The position numbers and the translations under genes are program-made. Under the pieces are notes generated by a model. That model saw only the letters and a program-made list of their open reading frames with translations. It made no database searches and was not told the DNA's origin. A stretch of 64,000 bases of DNA from Termitomyces sp. T153 (Eukaryota > Basidiomycota > Agaricomycetes > Agaricales > Lyophyllaceae): positions 62,001 to 126,000 of the forward strand of contig JACKQL020000106.1 in assembly GCA_018296165.2 (NCBI GenBank), written 5' to 3'. This document shows positions 45,768 to 58,348 of this stretch, in pieces. The number at the start of each line of letters is the position of its first letter. The first letter of the stretch is position 1.

Positions 45768-46769
45768 TTATTGGAATTCCGGTGTGCAAAACTCTCCGGG
45801 TCCGTAAGGCTATCAGAAGACGCATCAGACTTGTACAAGAACAAGAGCGATGAGCTCGCGCACCTTGCCAGTCAGATTGGTCAAACCTGCCGAGTTCTCA
45901 CTGGTTCGTCTCCCACTCTGAGGTCCCGGCTTGGGCTTCTCTCCCCTAGAAAAGGCGTCCAGAACTTTTTTCGTGGTAGCAGGAGTGAGGTCCTCCTATT
46001 TTGGTATATCAGAATGTCAATGGCGGTTTCAACCAACGAGCGTACATAGAAATCATCCCCAACCACCAACATAGGCGCATTACTGCAAGCTCCCTGACAT
46101 TCAACTTCAATAACAGTAAATTTTCCATCCTTCGACGTCTGTCCTGGCTTGATACCTCCAGCATGTGCCAAGCAAGTATCAAGGATCTCGGTAGACCCAC
46201 GTAGCATGCAGGGAGTAGTAGTGCATACTTGAACAAAATGAGTACCAATGGGCTCTCTAGAGTGCACTATAAGTACGGTCGTTGGGAAATAACAGGTACG
46301 CTTTACCTGTTAAACATGGTATAAAAGGTCGCGACCTCGTACACACGCATAGGAGGCATTTCAAGAAGTTTGGCCACAGAATTCATGACACTGATACTTG
46401 TCCACCCCTTATTTTGTCGTTGACCTAAATCGAGCAGGGGAATGACAGCAGCCTTTTTATATTGGGGTGGATAACGAGAGATAATTTCCTGGGCACGCTT
46501 CATATTCTCAGCATTGAATTCAAATGCAATCTCAATCATCGTGTCAGTCGATACATGGAGACACTCAACAGTTTTGCAACATACCTTTGGATTGTTGTAT
46601 GGCGTGTCGCGGTGCTGAAAATCCGGAGTCAAATAACACGGAAAGAGGACGAGACGTCAGTACAGACCACAAAGAGAGCATCTGATCTTCTGGGAAGCGA
46701 GAAGGATATATGGCGTCTTTCAGAGAGTGTGAAGGCAGGAAGACGCTTGGGAAGTCTGGCAGCGAGCAT
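45768..46769 (-). CDS. NDUFV2: NADH:ubiquinone oxidoreductase 24 kDa subunit (complex I)
   Basis: Minus-strand gene starting [20 protein letters not shown] at 46769, an Arg-rich mitochondrial presequence, spliced ALFV to [10 protein letters not shown] and on to [20 protein letters not shown]. Then [39 protein letters not shown] and ATFYTMFNR. The 2Fe-2S (N1a) ligands are two Cys in [13 protein letters not shown] and two in [14 protein letters not shown]. The last two exons are recovered by splicing: [20 protein letters not shown], then [17 protein letters not shown] joined to [13 protein letters not shown] and a stop at 45770-45768, the family's conserved terminus. It works in the matrix arm of respiratory complex I with the 51-kDa subunit. 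An ATCACGTG box lies 66 bp upstream of the start. Confidence 0.94.
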
Positions 46770-46833
46770 GTTGATCGTCCTCCACTCACTACTAGGCCTA
46801 CGATGAGCTCGAGAAAGTCCGGAAGAACGCAGA

Positions 46834-46840
46834 TCACGTG
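46834..46840. promoter_or_regulatory. TCACGTG box upstream of complex I 24-kDa gene
   Basis: ATCACGTG ends 71 bp upstream of the start codon at 46769. It is one of the nine promoter-located copies in the window. Confidence 0.4.
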
Positions 46841-47584
46841 CGATCAGCGAATCATACATCAATCATATCTTGACTTCAGACTTGCTCCAAACACTGTATT
46901 TCGAATCTGGTTGGCGCCAATCAATCTCCGTATGCCAGCCGAGTGGATTCAAGTCACTTCCAGACAAGAGCGGATCTTAAGAGCACTTTGAGAACCAATG
47001 TGATGCAGACCCTAATAAATCCCCTTCCAGATCGGCACGGTTCAACTCCATGTTCCGGTCCAGTATACAAACGCGACCACAAATAAGTCGGGCCGCCTGT
47101 ATGTGAGTGATTTCAAATGTATTCAATGTTTGTCTATCACAAGCTGTGTAGTACACTGATTATTGTGCATATGCCATATATATATCTCAATCCTTCGTCT
47201 TGAGACTACCATGGCATCTCGGTGTGCGCTATACTATGAGTTCTCTTTCTACACATACTGGGACGAAATGGATGTATTTCCGTCAATTTTGTAAGGTTGT
47301 AAAATACACATCTGACTTTGCTTGAATTAATACACTGCAATACCTGGGATGCCATTCTGATTGGCGCATCAAGTATATTGAGTAACAATCCTAGTGGTCT
47401 TACATTTCAACTGATTGAAGTATGCCATTGATATTCGTTACGTAGATTTCCATCGTTCCAAAAATCCCTGATGAAAGCGCTTGGATCCGGCTGAGGTCGT
47501 CGAGGGTTTCGCCAGTCCATCCCGAAGCCGCCTCATGCAACTCAATCGCAACTCCAACTTGAATCTTCCATTTTTTTTTACAAA
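46841..47584. other. Intergenic stretch, nothing recognised
   Basis: About 740 bp between the promoter of the complex I gene and the 3' end of TEL2. It contains the TEL2 3' UTR and a run of alternating TATA near 47175. No gene or RNA is supported. Confidence 0.45.
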
Positions 47585-50500
47585 TCACCGAATGTCTAGC
47601 ATTGACCTGCGCCATTTCGATATCAAGTCGTCGATTTTAAGCAAAACCCCTGCCGCCGCCCTTCTAAGCTTGATTTCGTGAACGCCGCCGGTGCCCTGTA
47701 CCTTGATCCCTTTCTCCAACTGCGCAAATAAGCATCCCGCCCATTCGCCAACACCTAGCAACAATGTCGTATACTCAAGGCTGATGGTACGACCCCCGTC
47801 AATCTCCAGACAGCCATCCAATACTACAAGCGCTAATTCCAAAGCTGCACTGAGAACCGATGCCTCCTTACCACGTTGTCCTCCACTTTCTTCGTCATCC
47901 TCAATATCAGTTTCAATACGAGAGACGGGGCGAGTACCAATGGTGACAGCAAGCTCCAGTGCATCGGGTGCAACGACAGCCATCCATTCGGGGGCGTTTT
48001 GAGCAGCATGCACAAGAATGGCGACCGTTCTCAAGAAGTGAGAGAGCACGACCGGATTGAGTATCAGGCCAGTACCAGCGCCATGATATTGTTGGCGTCC
48101 TTGGTGATGCGCTGTCCTTTCCTCACGGGTCCTCTCATCCCGAAGGAAGAGCCAAAACTGGTTAATCAACGGTGCGATGAAATACTCTGTAGCCACTTCG
48201 ATGAATGGAGTTAGTCTCTGGAGTGACATTGAAAGTGGGGTGACCAATGTAGCTCCTGCAGATGATACTGGAGTGATCTTCGGCTTGCTGATTCGGAGTC
48301 TTCGCTCACGCACAATCTCCGGAACCTTGTCTACAGATGCGTCTTTCTCTTTGTCAATGACATGATTACTGATGCTATCCATGATCAATGGTATCAGCTG
48401 CTGCCCACCATCCTCAAGGTAACGTTGGTGGAGCGGTGTGGGAAGCTGTTTGCTCGGAAAGCTTATCCGGTCAGGATTTACCTTTGGTGATGGTATTGGT
48501 AAAGAAGCCATTTCTCGCGCTCCCAGTGCTAAAGCATTCAATGCAACATAACGTTGGGATGTCGAGTATTGGTTTTTGAAGAATTCTTCGATCAATGCTC
48601 TGAGAGAAACTCAATTAGAGAACGAGATGATATCGATTCGGACGCGCTTACGGGGTGGATTTCCTGGGGGCGCACGCCACAAGAGCATTCAGAGCGTCTT
48701 GCCGCTTCTCCTCGAAATTTTCCAGCTCATAGTTGTTCTGCAATCCAATTAAGCCATAGACAAGATTGACAGCATTTTCATCTAAAAGAAGCATTAGTCA
48801 AGTATATCCTAGAAGTAACACGCATAGTCCGACCAAGCTCTGTCCCATAACCTCGCTTCTTTCGAATGAGTTCCTCGGCGTATTTCAGCGCCATTTCAAC
48901 CTTGTCAGCATCATCCGGTTCGTTACTTGATTTCGTTCCACCCGTGCTGCGCAACAAGTCCCCAAGTTGGGCGAGATACACTGGACGAGGAACCTTCTTA
49001 ACACCGACATTCAAGGCAGGATCTTTTTCAATAGCATCAAGTTCTGATGGAGTTGGAGAGGCAGAACGGGAAGAAGAAGGAGAGGCATAGCCTGTTAGTG
49101 AATCGTCGGAGTCATAACCGTCCGGAGGCTCTCTGAATGTGGCGCGGGCTGTATCAGAAAGGACAGGCCCCCCTTTGACATCGCTAGAGTCGACATTGTC
49201 TGTAGGTGTAACATCTTCAAGATCGACGTCCCCATCTCGCATCTGGAGAAGTTGTCTAACTTCTCTTGCCCAAGGTTTTCCGGAGTCTTCGCCATCCCAT
49301 TCCCCAAAGTCTAAAATCTTACCAGCACGTTGCGCAACGACTTCTGCGGCGAGCATTCCACATCGACGCACAGATGAGTCGAGATGTCCAACATATAAAC
49401 CTATGCCGGAAATGAAGGGAGGCGCAAGCGAGACAGATGTAATACTTTGCGAGGAAGGAGGAAGGTAAGATATCGCAATGAGAAGGATAGTTGTCATATC
49501 TTGCTCAAATACAATTAATAGGAGACACAATACACACGGACATCTTATAGACTTACATCGATGTCTAGACAGTAACGAATGCTTAATGTGATCTGGAGAA
49601 GACCAAGTAATTAACACTTCTTCTATAAAAACTTCGAGCGCTACGATACATATCAGCAGATATCCGTTATTATGAGGTCTAAGTGTGACCTTTTTCGTTC
49701 GGCATTTGTCCTGAAAAGCTGCCAAATAGCCAACAGATGAATATGCGTGCGTATCCTTGATCCCAGTCTTTACCCAGAATGATCCCCATCGTAGTTTCCC
49801 ATACTTCATCTCGTTCTGGTGTAACTCGGCCGGTGATGCACCTGAGTAGTCTGGCGTCCCTCTTGACTGCGATTCTTTGGGACATGTCAGTGCCTGTTGG
49901 ATACGTCAAAGGAGGAATTGCAGCCAGGAGAGATGTTATTATGGATCGCAAAGTCAAAGTCGAGGGAATTTCCGAGAATAAAGACGACCACATGGTGATG
50001 TAGCCTGAGGCGCCAGTCGAGACCGTCCTATCACGAATAATTTGCAGAGTAGCTTGAAAAAAGGAGGGCTGAGATCTCGAAGTCGGCTGCGTTGAAGGAA
50101 AAGCGCCAATGGCTACGAGCTTGGAGAGTAGATAGGTGACAGGAGAAACGGCATCTGTCAGAATGAGATTAGTCGGTAAAAGTCAAAAACCAAATGGAGC
50201 AGCAAACCTCTAGCACTTTTGCTGGACAGAGAGAATACGAGAGATTCAGTACGCACGGAGATATTGTTGTAGTACGTGCCGTGTTCTAGCTGGGTTGGAA
50301 CTTCACCGGTTTCTGCTATTGCATTGGACACTTTGCCTGGGACTGACAGAACAGAGCGAATGCAGTCTTCCCATGCAAGCATACTGACTGCTCCATTACT
50401 TTGATTTGTGGTATAAATTGCTGAGTGCAGTCGGTCCACAGGATATTCGGATGCCAATCGTGCCAACAGATAAATGGCATACTTTGTGAGCGGCTGAGAT

Positions 50501-50868
50501 GTTATTGTTGAATAAGCCATGACTGCGACATCGCCGGACGCAGAATATGTAAAGGAGAAGTTGTCTGGACAGAAGTACTGATCCATGAGCGGTGATGCAT
50601 CCTCCTCCGCTAACAGTGAGTCCCATGTTGGTGCTATGTGTTCCAATAAGGCTCGCTGGAAAGCTGGAATATGTTTTCGAATGTTCACAGAACCATTGGA
50701 AAGGGGAGAGGTGTTATATCGGGTGTATTTTGGAGGAAGTAGACCAAGAGATCCAAGTGGACCGCAAAGGAGGGAAAGCAATGTCGAGAGATCGGGTACG
50801 GGTCGTTGGAGCTTGTCAATTACATCACGCACTTGGTCGCGGGCGGCGTTATCCATATTGTTTGTCAT
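47585..50868 (-). CDS. TEL2: Telomere length regulation protein TEL2 (TELO2)
   Basis: A multi-exon minus-strand gene, start MTNNMDNAARDQVRDVIDKL at 50868. The N-terminal helical solenoid includes VPDLSTLLSLLCGPLGSLGL, AFQRALLEHIAPTWDSLLAE and KYAIYLLARLASEYPVDRLH. The most diagnostic block is FISGIGLYVGHLDSSVRRCG, MLAAEVVAQRAGKILDFGEW, DGEDSGKPWAREVRQLL. It is followed by a disordered acidic region and the TELO2 C-terminal domain: PRPVYLAQLGDLLRSTGG, FFKNQYSTSQRYVALNALAL, ALELALVVLDGCLEIDGGRT, ending KWRRSMLDIR. Known role: with TTI1/TTI2 it stabilises PI3K-like kinases (TOR, ATM/ATR family). It is divergent from the S41-like peptidase gene with 181 bp between starts. A spare in-frame Met four residues in is also possible. 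Confidence 0.93.
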
Positions 50869-50977
50869 AAATAACCTCAGATCCTTGTGGCTGGAAAAGG
50901 GCGCTGGGCAGTAGATCAGTCGCGTCCAAAGGACGCACCAAACACCACACAGCGAGTGAAAGATATTTCATCTATTA

Positions 50978-51016
50978 CACGTGATCTATATTAACGCCCG
51001 CGAACCATTATAAATA
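50978..51016. promoter_or_regulatory. CACGTGA box and TATA box in TEL2 / S41 peptidase divergent promoter
   Basis: ACACGTGATC (core 50978-50983) sits between the two starts, 110 bp from TEL2 and 67 bp from the peptidase. A consensus TATAAATA at 51009-51016 lies about 35 bp before the peptidase start codon and faces that gene. This fits a regulated TATA-type promoter for the secreted peptidase and a TATA-less one for TEL2 (inference). Confidence 0.5.
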
Positions 51017-51049
51017 GCTTGAACAGGCCGATCGTGTCCTTTCGTCAAT

Positions 51050-53986
51050 AATGAAGGGAGGCCATTTCTTCTGGCTTCTGTCTTTGGGGCCTACTTTGGT
51101 ATTTGGGTCTTTGCCTATCGATCCATGCGCTGCTATCGCTGGGAAAAGATGGGTTTTACCGCGTGAAGCGCGTGCCTGTATGTCTGCAATCCCAGTGAAC
51201 GCTAGTATCAAAGCCAACGTAAGCTCCTTCGGTTGTCACATACCAGAGGTTCTCATGGTACGAGGTGGTCATTAGATTATAGAAGTCATAAATAAGACTC
51301 TTGGTTTTCATACCTCCGTGAATTACCAAATCCAAGCTCCCCCACCCTATGACCGGGATGTCCACGAAAACTTGAACGCTGATTTAGCAAGAATAAGCCA
51401 TAAGAGTTACGAATCTGACTTTGATCTTCACCTGGACCTGTATCGTTCTTTCAAACGCGTGAATGACGGCCATTGCGGAGTGTACAATTATTGTTATGAC
51501 TGTAAATGATTTTATCCCATCCTCACTTGCAGAAGAACTTACCGTCTTTCTAGCGCTCTATGTGACATATCTCCCGATACCTCTTGCTCTGTTGACAGAC
51601 TCTGACGGAACGCAAAGTGTCTACATTGCACCAGAAGCTTTTAAGGTTGCCTCTGTAGAATTCGGAGAGGACATTCAATTCTGGGAGGATGCACTTCCAG
51701 GAGAGCTTACTGGAAAGCTTAGCTCCGTATGTATCTCTCTCTGTGGTAACGTAGAGGGGGCTACAAACCTGTCTCTCGCAGTTGTCGGGAGCGAAAGTGT
51801 TACTAGTCAACGAAGAAGATCCCTTCGTAGCTGTCAATGCTAATGCTCTGGTCGCTGGTGGTTACCAATCATTTGCGACTCGTCAGAACTCGTAAGCTCT
51901 TGCAATATTGATTAGCTGCTATTCATGACTGATTCAACTTCATTGTTGTCAGATTCTTCGCCAGCTATCACCGCGGTCCAAAAGGATGGGAATATGCCAT
52001 GGGGAACTTTGCTCAACAAGTACATCCCCTTGTCGACTCTGTTTCGTTGACAATCAAACGCATCAACAGCAGTACCGTCGATCGCTTCTCCGTACGTAAA
52101 GTGGAACATTCTTCAAAGAGCGATAATATATTGGCACTCACACTCGCCGATTAGCTACCATACAGGTCTAGGTTCGGGTCGGCCTCTAAGAACTTTACAG
52201 ACCTTCCATCTTATCTGGAAAATAATTGTCGAGCCACGAAGCGTACCAACGGACATAACTTATATAGTGCTGACTTCTCGGCATTGGAAGAAGCCGAGTC
52301 AATATCGTACTTCCAACAGCAAGCACCTGTCAACCCTCGAGAGGCGAGGCAGCATGCCATGAACGTCATTCTTGATGGAATGCCCATGTCTGACATCGAG
52401 CTTCCCGAAGAACTACAACCAACTATGCCTGCATTAAATGAAAGCTATAGTGTGGCTCAATTTTATCTTCTCGAGGATAACATTACTGGTGTCCTCGCAC
52501 TTGGTAGCTTTTCTGCGGAAAACTTTACCATCTTCGGACAAAGTTTGCTTAATGGCCTCCAGGAACTAAAAGCTAGAGGGGCCACTAGGTTGGTTGTGGA
52601 TGTGGTATGTCATTCATTTGTCCTCTACGCTATCTAACCCATGTAATGAATCGTCCTGCCAAGACAAACAACGGTGGAGGTAACCCGCCGTCCTTCTAGC
52701 CTCACACATCATGCTGAAAGTCATCATAGGATACATCTGTATTGCACACGTAAGTTGGGACCAAAACCTCTCGTTTTGAAACTGATCATCAGTTGCTTTT
52801 GTACAGTGGTTGCACAGGATCGTACGTTTCATTTTCCCTTTTACTACATAATGATACGGATTCTGACGTATATCAGATCATAGGTCCAAAGTACACAACC
52901 GAGCCTCAGGCGGGGCTGGATACTACGATTCGCGCAGGTCCACTTGCCCGGATGATTGCAAAGAAGGTATCCGAAGGCGGGGATCCTGATGAACTTTTGT
53001 ACTACAATCCTATACAATGGACCAATGCTTCACATTTACCATTCTCGGAACCGACCAAGTGGTTTACACCCACAGTCAAGATCATCAATGGGCACATGGA
53101 TGCTTTCTCTCCGCGGTGCGTCTCTTTCCATTGTTTCGATCTGGCAGCTGATGTTGATATTAGATTGGGACAAGAATGCCAACCATTTAGCTGGGATCCT
53201 CCCGAGAAAGCTTTGTTTGACCCGAAGGATGTTGTCATTGTGTCAAACGGGAAGTATGTGACGAATTCTATTTGTTGGAATTGCCTTATTTAACTTTGTC
53301 CGTATCAGATGTGCAAGCTCTTGCTCGCTATTCAGTGTGAGTGTTGTTGCTTTTGGAATAATGATCTCCCGAAGACTCGGGCTTGTAGATAACCATGTCT
53401 AAACGCGATGGAGTTAAAACGGTCGTCATCGGCGGAAAGAAAGACGTTCCTCAGCAGTATTGTGGGACAGTCGGGGGTCAATCCACTGGGTTTTCCACTA
53501 TCGACACTGAAATCAAAGTATGCAGTACTTTTACCTGTTTCCCGTCGTTTGGCGTTGAATTTTGTGCCTTAAGTCCACGGGATTGAAGGACCACGAGCTT
53601 GCGCCGCCTGATTTGTGAGAGACATTCTGTCTATACTTCTATAAAACGCTGTTGACATCCGTTACCCTAGCTTAACGAATAGTGTTCAGGGCATCACATG
53701 GAGGCTCGGCTTTGGTATTGACGATCAAAATGAACCAGAAGGTATGTTTGCATATCTCGCGGTTGTCAGACACATACATTTTGAATGATCCCATTCAGAA
53801 TGGCAAGACCACCCTGCCGACTTCAACTTTGAGCCGACCTTTGACAAGTACGTGCCTGTTTCGCCTTTCCTAGTGTTGAGACCTTAATCAAATGTCTGTC
53901 ACAGCATCAATAATCCGACTGCGATATGGACCGAGGTTTCCAGGAAAATATTCCCTTCTTCCCCCTTTTTCCAGGTCCAAGCATGA
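51050..53986 (+). CDS. Secreted S41-family peptidase-like protein
   Basis: A many-exon plus-strand gene. It starts MKGGHFFWLLSLGPTLVFGS, a good signal peptide, followed by IDPCAAIAGKRWVLPREARA. Conserved pieces in order: YDRDVHENLNADLARISHKS, YESDFDLHLDLYRSFKRVND, GHCGVYNYCYD, LPIPLALLTDSDGTQSVYIA, then SVAQFYLLEDNITGVLALGS, ATRLVVDVTNNGGGYICIAH, FTPTVKIINGHMDAFSPR, VVIVSNGKCASSCSLFSITM and KTVVIGGKKDVPQQYCG. The NGKCASSCSLF block holds the nucleophile Ser position of tail-specific (S41/CPBP) peptidases, as in the basidiomycete S41 proteins. It likely acts outside the cell on protein substrates; specificity is unknown. The reconstructed end is TEVSRKIFPSSPFFQVQA with stop 53984-53986. The last small exons are less certain. 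Confidence 0.85.
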
Positions 53987-54347
53987 AACTAACTGTTCTG
54001 ACAAATATACCCATCTATGTCCAATATCTAGAATTTACACAGTACTGGGAAAAAGACTTATCCATTGACTCCATCTATATACTCATGAACTTGGGTAACT
54101 GTTCAAAGGCTGGACAAGATAGGACTCTCATAATTTTGAAAGATCAATATACATACAGTACACAGTAATAATTAAAAAACACTTGTACAAGAAATGCACC
54201 AATCATCCGACAAGAAACGCGGGCCTGGCAACAGGTACTTTACAAATACAGATATATCAAGGGTAGACAAATCAGAAACAATGTTGAAGAGTCAGGCCTG
54301 TGCCCCATCTCAGCATACCAATTAAGGGAATGAATGAGAATGCAAAT
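53987..54347. other. Convergent 3' intergenic region
   Basis: About 360 bp between the stops of the S41-like gene and histone H1 gene 1. It is AT-rich with AATAAT-like tracts near 54166 that could serve 3'-end formation. No gene is supported. Confidence 0.45.
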
Positions 54348-55396
54348 TTAAACCTTCTGGGATGCAGGTTTCTTAGTAAAGGCAGGCTTGGGCTTGGATG
54401 CGGGTTTCGCTTTGGCAGCAGGCTTAGTGGTAGCCTTAGGTTTGGCTGCCGGAGCTCTCTTTGTAGGCTTCTTCACTTCACCAGTGACAGACTAAGGGAA
54501 ATTCAGGATGAGGAAAGGCCAAATTGCCGGCTGAGAACTTTAGTTACCTTCTTGACAGCTCCTTTCTTCACAGTGGTCATTTTCTTTGTTGTTGCAGGTT
54601 TCTTGGCCGCCGCAGTCTTATTAACAGTGACCGCTTTCTTGACAGGCTTCGCAATACTGGTCTTTGGGGCGACGCGTTTCGTCCTCGCTGTCGTGGTGGA
54701 AGCCTTGGCTTTTACAGGCGCTTTGCCAACCGAAACCTTCTTTAGAGCAGTAGGCCTGATACCCCTTGCCTTGGTCGCAGGAGCTTTAGTAGCTACAATC
54801 TTGGTAGGGGCGGACTTCTTGGAGACAGGTTTAGCATTCTGGTCGTGCAAAATATCATTCGTCGACAAATGTGTGACAACAGCGGCAATGTGAGGACAAA
54901 CCTCCTTGGCAGCGTCCGTACGAGCCTTGGGTGCAAGCTTAACTTTTCCTGAGGGTCCTATATAGATATGATTAAACTTGTAGCCAAGTCAGACTTGAGG
55001 GGCCCACCAACCTTTCGGAAGCACGAATGTGCCTTTCTCGCTTCCTGAGGTGATTGCACGGTTAAGCTGGCTAGCGGTTGCATGATCGAGTGTGACATGG
55101 TACTTGGTTTCGACGAACTAGATGACCAATGAGAGAGAGAAATATAGTTGGACATCGAGCACGGACCTTCTTGATCGTGGGACGTGAAACACCAGTACGC
55201 GCTTCGTCAGGATGAGCGATGATACACTCCTGAAGCTTGACTTGAGAGACTGCAAGGGAGATGTGTAAGAAGTATAGTGCCTGCCACCAACCTTGATCAT
55301 ATCCACCCATGAGGGATGAGTCGAGACACGAGATTTTGCAGCAGAGCTGTGATTCTTGGAAGCCTTAGCAGTAGCTTTCTTTGCGGAAGTGGGCAT
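54348..55396 (-). CDS. Linker histone H1 (gene 1)
   Basis: Minus strand, start MPTSAKKATAKASKNHSSAA at 55396. The winged-helix H15 globular domain is split over exons: STHPSWVDMIK, then CIIAHPDEARTGVSRPTIKK, FVETKYHVTLDHATASQLNR, AITSGSEKGTFVLPKGPSGK and VKLAPKA. A long Lys/Ala/Pro/Thr-rich tail follows (NAKPVSKKSAPTKIVATKAP and on), ending with KKPASQKV and a stop at 54350-54348. It binds linker DNA at the nucleosome dyad and compacts chromatin. It pairs with a second H1 gene at 58349-59528. The globular domains are clearly homologous but differ at many positions, and the N-terminal tail is much shorter here. Confidence 0.92.
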
Positions 55397-55523
55397 AGTG
55401 TTGATGATAATCAAATACAGAAGGCGGACGACAGAAGCAGCTGAGAAACAGGGAGCACGGAAGACAAGGAAGGGTGGAAAACGAGCCGTTTGTGGCTCCG
55501 ACTCTCATTACAATTGCTTAACA

Positions 55524-55530
55524 TCACGTG
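55524..55530. promoter_or_regulatory. TCACGTG box upstream of histone H1 gene 1
   Basis: ATCACGTG (core 55525-55530) lies 129 bp upstream of the H1 start at 55396. The second H1 gene has an equivalent box 215 bp upstream of its start. Confidence 0.4.
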
Positions 55531-56018
55531 GTATCACATTGACGCACGGACGCAGAAATTGGCATATGCAACAAAAAAGGAACTCGACAGTCCTCAAGAA
55601 GCAGGCAAGAAGAGAGATAGACGTGTCCCTTGTAGTCCATGTCTTGAGGGCATCATAGTCACCGACACAAGCACTGGCCAAGGATTTCGATGTCATAGGT
55701 TTGGAGAGTATGTGAAAATGGTTCGAAACATGATTATTAGGTCAAAGAAAGGCACAGTCGCGCATTTGTTGAAGCGAGATCATGTAGACAGTTTGAAAAC
55801 ATCGTTTGCGTCGGAGTAGTGACATCCAAGAGAGTAGTGAAGGAGAGAAGGAGAGGGAATTAGCCGATCTCGGCTTATTGAAATTGATTATGCAATACTT
55901 CGTTCTCCCACCAGCGACGTGCTGACCCAGAACTACCCATCGAACAAGCAGACGTATCACCAATCAAAGCATTACATTTTTGGCCAGAGGTGTTTTCTCT
56001 TCGACTCCTTGCGGAACC
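55531..56018. other. Divergent intergenic region, H1 gene 1 / acyl-CoA-synthetase-like gene
   Basis: Nearly 490 bp with several short frames on both strands but none with a motif. It presumably holds the promoter of the downstream gene. No RNA gene seen. Confidence 0.45.
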
Positions 56019-58006
56019 ATGGCCTTTCTCGCCGAATATCTGGTCACCGATGACTTGACCATCCTTCTCGGGCTTATTGCTGCCACTACCTTCCTTCTGA
56101 ACAATCTCTACAAGCCCCAACCTCTTGTCCACCCTATCCTTTTGGGCCGTCAAAGCGATGTAGGGAGGGTGCGAAAGCCTACTGAAAGTACCGTCTACAG
56201 AAACTATGGAACCGGTCTTATGGGAAGGGTACGTGTTCAATCTGGTTGAATCAATTCACAAATTGACAGCAAATACAGTTCCCCGTCAGGCCCCACAAGG
56301 ATATCCATCTCCTCACTGACTTTGTACGGCCAGAAAGCGAGTCTGCTCGTACCCTTTGGTCAACCCGAGTCGGTCGTTTCTCATCCACTTCCGTGCCGCC
56401 CTGACTGTCCTTTGCAGCTCACAAACCGCACTCTCCAAGATAGAGTCGCATCTTTCGGAACTGGACTCGTTCGCCTTGCAGGACTGAAACCCTGTCAATC
56501 TCAAGTTTTGGTTCTGCTGAATGATGGCCTTGGTACGCTCACTCCGTTTCTGCCTGGCATAATTTGAACAATAACATTCCACAGAATTTGTTATCAGCGA
56601 CCTCGCCTTGGCTTCTCACTCGATTCTCTCACACACGTTTTCCTCGTCCAAATTGCTCTCATTTGTTCTCGAGTCCTTCTCCCCTGATGCGATCATTACT
56701 CACACAAACCTTCTTCCTCAAATCCTCGAACTGTTATATGAAGGGGACCGTACTATCAATCACACAATCATCGTAGTCGGAGAAACAACTCCGAGGGACC
56801 TAGCTTCTGTTGCTAGCAATATCAAAGTATTGGAGTTCTCACAAGTGGAAAGAGAAGGTGTTCGGGTTGCGAAGGTAGCCACCTCATTGCCGAGTAAGTT
56901 CTGTCAAGAGTCAGCATTCATACAACATTGCTTACTTTTCTCAGAGCCTAGTGATGTGTTTACTGTCTCCTACTTCGAAAATGGGAGTGGTCATGTACAA
57001 GCTGTGCATCTCACACATGAGAACATTACTGCGGGAGCCGCAGCTATACGTGCTCTCTTCCCTCTGTCACATTCCCTATCTCCGCTTGATACGTTGGTAT
57101 CAGCGTATCCATTGAGTACTGCATTTGGAAGGGCCATCGCATACACTGCCATTTTCGAGGGCACTACTTTCGCCACCTTGGAAAGCTCCAAGTTATACCA
57201 CTCAGGCGAAGGTGAGCATGCTTGGAGCTATTCAAAAATCTTGGGCATAAACATATGCGCAGTTACGGTTCAAAATGACATTACGGACGCACTTACTTTC
57301 AACTCGTATCCCATCCCGTCCCCAACGATCTTGTTCCTCAAACCGGGTCATTTAGAGGGCATTGTATCTGCTGTTACGAAGAAAGCTTCTGAGTCATTCA
57401 TTCTTTATCCGATTGCAAAAAGACACAAGCTCGCAGCCCTTAACGAAGGGTTCGTGACCAAAGAAAGCTTATGGGACCGTCTTGTCTTTGATGGTGCACG
57501 GGCAGCAGTCCTAGGCGACATGGCATCAACTTTGCGAGGTGCTGTCGTTAGTGGTGGTCAGTGCTGTGTACTCAGATCCTGTGTTGAAGCTGAATGAAAA
57601 GTCGTTTTCTTTAGACCGCCTTAACGCAGCCGTCGTCACGCCCGCGAGAATCGCATTGTCCATCCCCATTGTCAACGCCTACACGCACCCACTTGTTCCT
57701 GGTCCCGTCCTCGCGTCGCATCCGTTCGACTTACAGGACTTCCCTGCACTTAAGGATGCCCTTGTTGCTCATGTGGGACCACCAGGTGTGAACATCGAGG
57801 CAAAACTAATCGATGTTGATGATGCAAAGGTAGAAGCAGGCGGTGATCCCACTGGGAACCTGCTTATTCGTGGCCCTCCCGTTGGCAAGCTATTGAATGG
57901 TGATGGCTTTGTATCGATCCCTTCTGAGGACGATAAGGAAGGATGGACTGCAATGGAGGTTCGAGCAAAGGTACAGAGCAATGGAGCCTTTAAGATATTG
58001 TCGTAA
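56019..58006 (+). CDS. AMP-binding (acyl-CoA synthetase-like) membrane protein with degenerate motifs
   Basis: A plus-strand gene starting MAFLAEYLVTDDLTILLGLI with an N-terminal hydrophobic segment (ILLGLIAATTFLLNNLY), then LLGRQSDVGRVRKPTESTVY. Spliced conserved pieces: FPVRPHKDIHLLTDFVRPES, TLWSTRVTNRTLQDRVASFG, DAIITHTNLLPQILELLYEG, HLTHENITAGAAAIRALFPL, LSPLDTLVSAYPLSTAFGRA, IAYTAIFEGTTFATLE. The order is that of ANL-superfamily (long-chain acyl-CoA synthetase-like) enzymes. However, the ATP-binding P-loop, usually YTSGTTGxPKG, reads FTVSYFENGSGHVQ, with the Thr/Gly pattern and the Lys lost. The C-terminal lid domain also looks shortened, ending KVQSNGAFKILS. It may be a pseudo-enzyme or have altered chemistry. 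Membrane location (ER or lipid droplet) is inference. Confidence 0.75.
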
Positions 58007-58128
58007 GATATTGTATACCAAAGGAATAGCATCGTGTATGAGTCTCTGAAATTCTACAGAAAACTGTCAGTGACACGATGGCAAGCAGAAAGAAAGCATC
58101 TGTTTGACTCAAATAGCAGCACGCGCTC

Positions 58129-58135
58129 CACGTGA
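58129..58135. promoter_or_regulatory. CACGTGA box upstream of histone H1 gene 2
   Basis: CCACGTGAC lies 215 bp upstream of the start at 58349, beside GC-rich ACGCGCT and CGCGCTACGCGC stretches. It matches the site upstream of the other H1 gene. Confidence 0.4.
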
Positions 58136-58348
58136 CAAACGCGCTACGCGCTTCGCTTGAGAATCAACGATCAACAAACTGGAAATCCGACACAGCCACC
58201 GATATTGCGTCACATGACGTATAGAAGGACCCGATGAGGATTTGTTTAAAATCAAACGCCCCCGCAAGTTGTCCTTTTCAACGCTTGCGCCTGACTCCGT
58301 TACTTTCAATAACCTTACCTCTAGATCTTCATCCATCCCAACCCTAGG

